Shown here in pieces: positions 1 to 5,572 of a stretch of DNA of 6,842 bases. The first letter of the stretch is position 1. Each line of letters begins with the position of its first letter. The position numbers and the translations under genes are program-made. The stretch is taken from assembly GCA_903828035.1 (NCBI GenBank), contig CAIKKV010000611.1, positions 1 through 6,842 on the forward strand, in the 5' to 3' direction. The notes under the pieces were generated by a model, which was not told the DNA's origin, searched no databases, and saw only the letters and a list, made by a program, of their open reading frames with translations. Source of the stretch: an uncultured bacterium (lineage in GTDB: Bacteria; Verrucomicrobiota; Kiritimatiellia; CAIKKV01).

Positions 1-2
1 CC

Positions 3-872
3 CTCGACACCGGCCGGGCCGCCTTCCTCATCCTCACCGGCCTGTTCAAGAAGATCGTGGTGGCCAACTTCCTGGCCGGCAACCTGGCGGATCCCGTCTT
101 CGCCAGCCCCGAGGCCTACGGCGCCCAGGACGCCATTTTGGGAGTCTGGGCGTATGCCCTCCAAATTTATTGCGACTTCTCCGCCTACTCCGACATTGCG
201 ATTGGCGTTTCGCTCCTCATGGGATTCCACTTCCCCATCAACTTCAACGCGCCCTACTTCGCCACCTCCATGCAGGATTTCTGGCATCGCTGGCACATCT
301 CCCTCTCCACCTGGTTGCGCGATTACCTTTACATCCCCCTGGGCGGATCCCGCAACGGCGAGCTGATGACCTACCGCAACCAGTTCCTGACGTTCCTCCT
401 GGGCGGCCTCTGGCACGGCGCGGGATGGACCTTCCTGATCTGGGGCGCCTTCCACGGCGCCTACCTCGCGATCGAGCGGTTCCTGGGCCGCCTCCGCCAC
501 GGAAACACGCCCGCCGCCACCGCGGAGCCCACCGGCGCCTTCGCGATCTTCTGGCGCCGGATCTGGGTGTTCCAGTTTGTCTGCATCACCTGGATCTTCT
601 TCCGCTCCCAGACGCTCGGCGATGCACTAGCCCTCTTCCGCAGCCTGGGCCACTGGTCCGGCCCCGTCACCCTCTGGACGCCAACCTTCCTGGCGGTGCT
701 CGCCATCGGCTGGCTGGTCCAGTTCCTCGACGGCACCCGCATGGAGGCGGCCTGGAACCGCTTCAGCCGCATCCCGGTCGCCTTGCAGGGGGCGGCGTGC
801 GCCGTGGTCCTCCTCATCATCCTGGGACTCGGCCCGCAGGGCGTGGCGCCCTTCATCTACTTCCAATTTTAA
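3..872 (+). CDS. MBOAT family O-acyltransferase, AlgI-like (C-terminal part, cut by left edge)
   Basis: An integral inner-membrane acyltransferase of the AlgI/PatA/WssH type, known to move acetyl groups from a cytoplasmic donor across the membrane for O-acetylation of an extracytoplasmic glycan. The reading frame is open from the first full codon at position 3, and the GTG at 57 is internal, so the true start lies upstream. The family is usually about 450-520 residues; 289 are present here. Family hallmarks are the QIYCDFSAYSDIAIG segment (about 162-206), the FWHRWHISLS motif (279-308), followed by a TWLRDYLYIPLGG segment, and the WHGA motif at 411-422 whose histidine codon (414-416) corresponds to the catalytic His of AlgI. 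Several hydrophobic segments follow, and the protein ends with PFIYFQF, a common AlgI-family C-terminus. It is 15 bp upstream of a small membrane protein and close to an SGNH hydrolase, the usual partner type. The acyl group and acceptor cannot be told from sequence. Confidence 0.93.
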   Translation, partial: LDTGRAAFLILTGLFKKIVVANFLAGNLADPVFASPEAYGAQDAILGVWAYALQIYCDFSAYSDIAIGVSLLMGFHFPINFNAPYFATSMQDFWHRWHISLSTWLRDYLYIPLGGSRNGELMTYRNQFLTFLLGGLWHGAGWTFLIWGAFHGAYLAIERFLGRLRHGNTPAATAEPTGAFAIFWRRIWVFQFVCITWIFFRSQTLGDALALFRSLGHWSGPVTLWTPTFLAVLAIGWLVQFLDGTRMEAAWNRFSRIPVALQGAACAVVLLIILGLGPQGVAPFIYFQF

Positions 873-887
873 AACGGGAACGAACAC

Positions 888-1166
888 ATGGTCAGATGGC
901 GCGATGAAATCGGTGAACGCCGCTCGAAGGCCGGACGGGGGATTCCGCTCACCCGGGCCTGCGTCGGACTGGCCGTCTTTTACCTCGTCGCCATCCTGCT
1001 CGACGGCGACGCGATCTGCCGGAACGCGGAGCAGATGCCCTTCGGCCCCGCCCGTACCGTCAGCCTCCGCCTGAGCCAGCCGCTGAAATGGATCAGCCGG
1101 ACAACGGGTTTGTTTCGCTTCCGGGAATGGATTGAACAACGCTGGAACAAGGATAAGCAACCATGA
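888..1166 (+). CDS. small single-pass membrane protein, possible detached anchor module of the DUF459 SGNH hydrolase
   Basis: A 92-residue protein with an Arg/Lys-rich N-terminus (residues 3-23), one predicted membrane helix (about 22-39) and a roughly 50-residue tail. By the positive-inside rule the tail should lie in the periplasm. The tail has the pattern AEQMPFGPAR (47-56), a PLKWIS segment (65-70) and a basic/aromatic C-terminus. From memory, many full-length DUF459 proteins have a similar membrane-anchored region (LLNA..L...AE..PFG..R) before the SGNH domain, so this looks like that region encoded as a separate gene; this is inference. The ATG has only a weak GGGA-type ribosome site (876-880). 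The stop codon overlaps the next start (ATGA, 1163-1166), and the preceding acyltransferase ends 15 bp upstream, so translational coupling and a shared complex are likely. It could recruit the periplasmic SGNH enzyme to the MBOAT protein. Confidence 0.8.
   Translation: MVRWRDEIGERRSKAGRGIPLTRACVGLAVFYLVAILLDGDAICRNAEQMPFGPARTVSLRLSQPLKWISRTTGLFRFREWIEQRWNKDKQP
1149..1153 (+). promoter_or_regulatory. ribosome binding site for the SGNH hydrolase
   Basis: AAGGA lies 9 nt upstream of the ATG at 1163, inside the end of the small membrane-protein gene. It supports this start, and therefore the ATGA overlap, as real rather than a frameshift between two halves of one gene. Confidence 0.6.
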
Positions 1167-1879
1167 TCACGCTCCCCCGCTCTCTCCGCCTGCCCGCCGC
1201 CCTCCTCGCGATCGCCCTGCTGGGCGCCCCGGGCCTGGCCCAGGACGCCCAGCCGGAACGCGTTGCCTTCCTCGGCGACTCCATGATGAAGCTCCTCGGC
1301 CACCAGGGCAGCCGGGAAATGGGCAAACGGCCGGGCGTCACGGTCGTCACGAACTTCACCTCCCTCGGCTCGGGGCTGGCGCGGCTGGACGCGTTCGACT
1401 GGCTGGCCAAGTTCGACGCCGTGATGAAGGAGACGCACCCCACCCTCGTCATCATCGCCCTGGGCACCAACGATAAGCAGCCCCTGGCCACGGCAGAGGG
1501 GCGGACGGTGCGCCCCGGCGACCCCGCCTGGGCGCCCGAATACGGCAAGCGGGTGGGCCAGGCCATGGACATCCTCCTCAAGGGCGGCGCCACCCGCGTC
1601 TACTGGATGGAGCTGCCGGACATGAAGGAGCCCCAGCACCAGGCCGACTCCACCGAGATCAACGCCGTCGTCAAGGGGCAGGCGGCGGAACGCCCCGCGG
1701 TCACCTTCTTCGGCACGCGCAGCATCCTGAGCCGGAAGCCGGGCGAGTTCACCAAGTTCATGGTCGACTCCACCGGCCGACCCATTGAATACCGCGACGG
1801 GGACGGCGTGCACCTCACCCGGGCCGGCGCGGATTTCGTCGTCACCAAACTGATCGCCGCCCTCTGGCCGAAACCCTGA
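1163..1879 (+). CDS. secreted SGNH/GDSL-type hydrolase or O-acyltransferase, DUF459-like
   Basis: A 238-residue protein with a Sec signal peptide (hydrophobic core about 9-21, probable cleavage after GLA, residue 26). The mature part is an SGNH fold. Block I is FLGDSM with the nucleophile Ser40. A block II-like stretch with a GLARLDAFDW run (71-80) is typical of DUF459. Block III is GTND (101-104), with oxyanion Asn103. Block V is DGVHLT (214-219), giving catalytic Asp214 and His217. All catalytic residues are therefore present. SGNH proteins next to MBOAT genes (AlgJ/AlgX, PatB) transfer acetyl groups to periplasmic polysaccharide, and that is the most likely role here; an esterase that removes acetyl groups is the main alternative. 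Its start overlaps the small membrane-protein gene by four bases. Most DUF459 proteins are anchored; this one appears soluble in the periplasm unless the signal is uncleaved. Confidence 0.88.
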   Translation: MITLPRSLRLPAALLAIALLGAPGLAQDAQPERVAFLGDSMMKLLGHQGSREMGKRPGVTVVTNFTSLGSGLARLDAFDWLAKFDAVMKETHPTLVIIALGTNDKQPLATAEGRTVRPGDPAWAPEYGKRVGQAMDILLKGGATRVYWMELPDMKEPQHQADSTEINAVVKGQAAERPAVTFFGTRSILSRKPGEFTKFMVDSTGRPIEYRDGDGVHLTRAGADFVVTKLIAALWPKP

Positions 1880-1895
1880 GCGGGAATATCCGCCC

Positions 1896-1920
1896 GCCCG
1901 GCGACTGCCAGGCGCCGGGT
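1896..1920 (+). terminator. GC-rich hairpin between the SGNH gene and the TPR-barrel gene
   Basis: A perfect 7-bp inverted repeat, CCCGGCG (1897-1903) and CGCCGGG (1913-1919), separated by a 9-nt loop; an outer G-T pair could extend it by one. It lies 17 nt after the SGNH stop and is not followed by a run of T, so it is a poor classical intrinsic terminator. It could be a partial terminator, an mRNA stabiliser that sets different levels for the acetylation genes and the porin, or chance in GC-rich DNA. Confidence 0.35.
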
Positions 1921-1946
1921 CACCCCCCGGATTTGATCCCGCAAGC

Positions 1947-1952
1947 AAGGAG
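1947..1952 (+). promoter_or_regulatory. strong ribosome binding site of the TPR/barrel gene
   Basis: AAGGAG with 6 nt to the ATG at 1959. This fixes the start of the 1189-residue protein directly before its signal peptide and is the strongest Shine-Dalgarno match in the window. Confidence 0.8.
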
Positions 1953-1958
1953 CTCTCC

Positions 1959-4900
1959 ATGACAGCACTATCGACCCCGGTCCGGCGCGGCCTGGCAGCC
2001 GGGCTCTTCCTGGCGCTGGCGATTTCGGCCGGCGCCCAGTCCGATCCGCGGGCGGGCATACAAGCCGCTCCGCTCATGAACGCCTTCACCAACTTCAGCC
2101 AGCGCTTCCAGCTCGCCCCCCTGATCAAGGAGAACGACAAGAGCCGCACCGAAGGGGATGCCACCGTCGTTTCCCCGGCGCGCCAGGCCCTCTACGAAGG
2201 CCTGATCCTGGCCCAGGACAAGGACTATTCCAATGCGGTTCCAAAACTGGAACAGGCGCTCGCCCTGGATCCGGCCCTGCTCGGGGGCTGGGAAGCCCTG
2301 GGGTGGTCCTACTGGAGCCTGGGCGAAAAGGACAAGGCGGAGGAAACCTGGAACCGCCTGCTGAAGCTCGCCCCCGCCAACCCCATGCCCTACAACCTGC
2401 TTGCGCAGGTTGCCACGCACAAGAAGAGCCTGGAAAAGGCCGAGTCCCTCCTGAGGAAAAGCCTCGAGCTGGAGCCCGGCAAGTTCGACACCCGCCTGAA
2501 CCTGGGCCTGATCCTCGCCTGGCAGTCCAAATCGGAGGAAGCCAACAAGCTGTTCCTCCAGCTCGTCGGGGAAGAACCGGACCGGATCGACGTCCGGATC
2601 GAACTGGCGCACACCTACTACGTGCTCCAGCAGTACGAGGAAGGCGTGGCCCAGTGGAAAATCATCTGCGAAATCCTGCCCGACAACGCCGAATACCTGA
2701 TCGAGTACGCGCGCTGCCTCCTCTATTCCGGCGAAATGGACCAGGCGCGCGTCACGGCCCAGAAGGCGGCCGAGCTGGACGGCGGATCGCTGGCGGCCCT
2801 GAATGTCCTGGCCGATATCGCCGAAATCAGCAACCGGCTCGAAGACGCGACGCCCGAAATCCACAAGCTCCTGGACCGCACGGATGTCGCGCTGACGCGC
2901 AGCCAGCTCCGCTCGCGCCTGGTCAATCTCATGCGCCGCCTCTATGACAAGGACCCGAAGCGGTTTCCCCTCAAGGACATCATCACCGAGGCCCGGAAGG
3001 CCATCGACGAAGATCCGCGCAACGTGAACATGATGATGTTCCTGTCCGAAATGTATGTCATGGACCACCAGTACGGCGCCGCCCTGGACGAACTCCTCCA
3101 CGTGCATGACGACATCAACCCGCTTAATTACCGGGCCCAGCGCAGCCTGTTCGAAACCTATCTCGTGCGGAGGGAGTTCGACAAGGCCGCCCTGATGATC
3201 GAGGAGATCTACGAGTCGCCCACCGCCGACTACCCCTACCGCTTCATGGACTACGCCCGCCTGGAGTTCGCCCGGGGGAACTACTCCGAAGCCATCCGGA
3301 TGCTGGACCGGATGGAGCGGGAAGGCATGAAAGGCTGCGTCATGACCCTGGCCTACTCGGGGCTCGCCGTATCCGACTGGGAGCCGGGCTTGCCCGCCCG
3401 CCTGTTCCGCGAGCACATCCTGTTCCTCAAGCGGGCGGGCTACAGGTTTATCACGCCCGAAGAGGCCCTGCCGTACTTCGAGTCCCGGAAAGCCCGCGAT
3501 GTCGCCGCTGAAATGCCCACGCCCTACCGCTTCATACGCTGGCTGCGCTACAGCTTCACCGGCGTCGAGCCGCCGCCCGACGAATCCTCCGACCTCGACT
3601 CCTACAAGCCGGACCGGGTGGTGTGCGTCACCTTCGACGGCGCGCTTCGGAACTCTTTCGCCCACGCCTCCCCCGTGGCCGACGAGTTCGATGTCCCCCT
3701 CGCCATGAACATCCCCGTGGGCAATATCGCCCGGCGGGACTACGGCATCTGCTCGTGGGCGGAAATCAACAACTACCTGAAATCCGGACTCTGGACCGTG
3801 GGCAGTTACGGAATCGACGCCGGCATCCAGTCCCCCGGCTACGAGGACGGGTACCGGGTCAGCCCCCTGGCGAACCGGCTCTGGCTGGCGGACAAGAAGC
3901 GGCTCGAGTCGCTGCGCGAGTGGTCGCTCCGCGTGACGGCCGAAATGAAGGAAAGCCGACGGATCATTGTCGAGAAACTGGCGCTCGACCCCACCAACGG
4001 GTGCCGCTTCATCGCCTACCCCTTCAGTGAAATCGGGCAGATGGAGCAGTCCAACATCGACAACGTCGGCAACGTGCCGGTGCGCCTCGTCAACGAAGCC
4101 AGCATGTCCTACCGGACCGGTTTCATCCAAAGCCTTTTCGGCTACTCCTCCGTCGCCAACAATCCTCTCGTCCACGCCCGCTACGAGCCGAACAAGGCTG
4201 AGTCCGGACAAGCGGTGCTGAACCATGCCATCGAGAATCACCCCGTCATAATGGCGCGCCGGCTGAAGGCCGAACTCGCCGCGCTTCAGGGCAAGCCCCA
4301 CCTCGCCTACGAGATGCTGGCGTTGCTCGACCGGGATGGCTACCCCGCCGAATCGCTGCGGAAGCTGCGCGAATACGTCGACCAGCGCATCTCCGGACGG
4401 ATCTCCCAGACCGACCTTGAGCAGGAGCCCGGAAAGTCCGCGAACTGGCTCACGCAGAGCAAGCCGTATCTGGGCGTGGATGCGCTCGTCACCAAGGCCA
4501 ACCGCCAGATCGACATCACGGAGTTCGGCCTGCGCGGGGGCTTCCACCTCTCGGCGCCCCTTTTGGCGGAAGGCTGGATCAAGTCGGGGACCATCCACCA
4601 GGAGGTCGTCTCCAACAACCTGATCACCATCAAAGAAACAACGACGTCCCGCACCCGCACGGTCACGACAGGCTCGGACAACGGTGAGCCCATCAACAAA
4701 ACGGAGGACACGACCACCATCAACATCTCCGAAGTCAAAAGCAACAAGGTCACGCGCGGCCTGTTTGACGCCGATTACACCTATGCGGGCGTCCGCCTGG
4801 CGGACCGCCTCAAGGACGGCTCCATGCTGGAAGGCCACCTGGGCGTCAAGAACTTCAGCGGCGCCGAGGAAAGCGGAAACGAGCCCATGTGGGGCGTCGC

Positions 4901-5528
4901 CCATTACTGGAGGCCGGCGACGACGCTGGATTTCTCCTCGGCCTACGATCGCGACCTGATCCCTTCCGGCCGCAAACCCATCACCACGGACTCCGTGAGC
5001 TTCCGGACAATCTGGCATACCCGCGACTGGTGGGAGCTGGGCGCGGTCGGCCGCTATTCGCATTTTTCCGACACGAACTCCATGCTCCACCTGGTCGGCA
5101 GCTCCATGTGGCTTGTCGGCGAGCAGCAAAACATCTACGCGGGCTTTCAATATGAATTAACCACCGTCGATGATTACAGCGAATACTACTGGTCCCCGTA
5201 CTGGGAAGAGCGGTTCAGTCTCGTCCTGCGGATGAACCGCAGTTTCCCGTCGTTCTACGCGGGGGCTGAGGCGAAAGCGGGGCTGGCCCGGGAAGACGGA
5301 CGGCCCGAAGATATGGAAATATGGAAAAAGCTGAAAGTCCAGGGGGACAGCCAGGGCTTCTACGCCGGAGATGAACCCGGAACCGACTGGGAGCCGACGG
5401 TGGGCTTGTCCGGAACGCTTCGCCGCATGATCGGCCGCCACTGGGAGCTGGAAGCGCAGGCGGGAACCTCGTTCTACTCCGATTATTCGGAGTACATCGT
5501 TGGCGCCACGCTCCTCTACCACTTCTGA
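1959..5528 (+). CDS. TPR / PgaB-like (degenerate) polysaccharide deacetylase / outer-membrane beta-barrel fusion, putative exopolysaccharide export porin
   Basis: A 1189-residue protein. A signal peptide (1-26, probable cleavage after AGA) is followed by about ten TPR-like helix pairs (72-458), such as those at 108-141, 142-174 and 209-242. A NodB-type deacetylase domain of the PgaB/IcaB group follows (about 459-745). It opens with a VMTLAYSGL strand, has the FREHILFLKRAGYRFITPEEA signature (483-503), a TFDG motif (558-561), GSYGI (615-619), an AYPF motif (686-689) and a SVANNP stretch (731-736) resembling PgaB. A TPR-like helical hairpin (about 750-812) leads to a C-terminal beta-barrel (about 830-1189) with alternating aromatic strands, the YYWSP motif (1076-1080) recalling the YYSP of PgaA/BcsC barrels, and a terminal Phe as a BAM signal. 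PgaA and BcsC are TPR plus barrel porins; here a deacetylase-like domain is inserted between the two parts. Its catalytic residues appear lost. Likely role: guiding a polysaccharide through the periplasm and out of the cell. The polymer is unknown. Confidence 0.88.
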   Translation: MTALSTPVRRGLAAGLFLALAISAGAQSDPRAGIQAAPLMNAFTNFSQRFQLAPLIKENDKSRTEGDATVVSPARQALYEGLILAQDKDYSNAVPKLEQALALDPALLGGWEALGWSYWSLGEKDKAEETWNRLLKLAPANPMPYNLLAQVATHKKSLEKAESLLRKSLELEPGKFDTRLNLGLILAWQSKSEEANKLFLQLVGEEPDRIDVRIELAHTYYVLQQYEEGVAQWKIICEILPDNAEYLIEYARCLLYSGEMDQARVTAQKAAELDGGSLAALNVLADIAEISNRLEDATPEIHKLLDRTDVALTRSQLRSRLVNLMRRLYDKDPKRFPLKDIITEARKAIDEDPRNVNMMMFLSEMYVMDHQYGAALDELLHVHDDINPLNYRAQRSLFETYLVRREFDKAALMIEEIYESPTADYPYRFMDYARLEFARGNYSEAIRMLDRMEREGMKGCVMTLAYSGLAVSDWEPGLPARLFREHILFLKRAGYRFITPEEALPYFESRKARDVAAEMPTPYRFIRWLRYSFTGVEPPPDESSDLDSYKPDRVVCVTFDGALRNSFAHASPVADEFDVPLAMNIPVGNIARRDYGICSWAEINNYLKSGLWTVGSYGIDAGIQSPGYEDGYRVSPLANRLWLADKKRLESLREWSLRVTAEMKESRRIIVEKLALDPTNGCRFIAYPFSEIGQMEQSNIDNVGNVPVRLVNEASMSYRTGFIQSLFGYSSVANNPLVHARYEPNKAESGQAVLNHAIENHPVIMARRLKAELAALQGKPHLAYEMLALLDRDGYPAESLRKLREYVDQRISGRISQTDLEQEPGKSANWLTQSKPYLGVDALVTKANRQIDITEFGLRGGFHLSAPLLAEGWIKSGTIHQEVVSNNLITIKETTTSRTRTVTTGSDNGEPINKTEDTTTINISEVKSNKVTRGLFDADYTYAGVRLADRLKDGSMLEGHLGVKNFSGAEESGNEPMWGVAHYWRPATTLDFSSAYDRDLIPSGRKPITTDSVSFRTIWHTRDWWELGAVGRYSHFSDTNSMLHLVGSSMWLVGEQQNIYAGFQYELTTVDDYSEYYWSPYWEERFSLVLRMNRSFPSFYAGAEAKAGLAREDGRPEDMEIWKKLKVQGDSQGFYAGDEPGTDWEPTVGLSGTLRRMIGRHWELEAQAGTSFYSDYSEYIVGATLLYHF

Positions 5529-5551
5529 GGAGCGTCCCGCCACTTGCGCCA

Positions 5552-5567
5552 GGCCGCCGCCGCGGCC
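5552..5567. terminator. possible bidirectional hairpin between convergent genes
   Basis: GGCCGC (5552-5557) and GCGGCC (5562-5567) form a 6-bp stem with a 4-nt loop in the 44-bp gap between two converging stop codons. No T-run flanks it on either side, so termination would be weak or factor-assisted. The position is right for a shared terminator, but such GC-only repeats arise easily by chance. Confidence 0.3.
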
Positions 5568-5572
5568 CCCGG

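Noticed and set aside
57..59. GTG as start of the MBOAT gene
   Set aside because: The frame continues upstream to the left edge with family-like sequence (LTGLFKKIVVAN), and the protein would lack about 200 residues of the conserved family.
1140..1170. Frameshift joining the 92-residue protein and the SGNH protein into one gene
   Set aside because: The SGNH gene has its own AAGGA site and a complete signal peptide, so the ATGA overlap looks like normal translational coupling.
1880..1893. Small inverted repeat GCGG-GAATAT-CCGC just after the SGNH stop
   Set aside because: Only four base pairs per arm; expected by chance at this base composition.
1968..5150. A 1060-codon open frame on the - strand opposite the TPR/barrel gene
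   Set aside because: It is a mirror of GC-rich coding sequence. Its translation is low-complexity (rich in Gly, Val, Asp, Arg and Gln) and shows no domain signature, while the + strand frame has clear TPR, deacetylase-like and barrel signatures and a strong ribosome site.
5311..5326. Tandem 8-bp repeat ATATGGAA x2 inside the barrel gene
   Set aside because: It lies in frame with coding sequence, encodes an ordinary loop (DMEIWKK) and is too short to indicate a repeat element.
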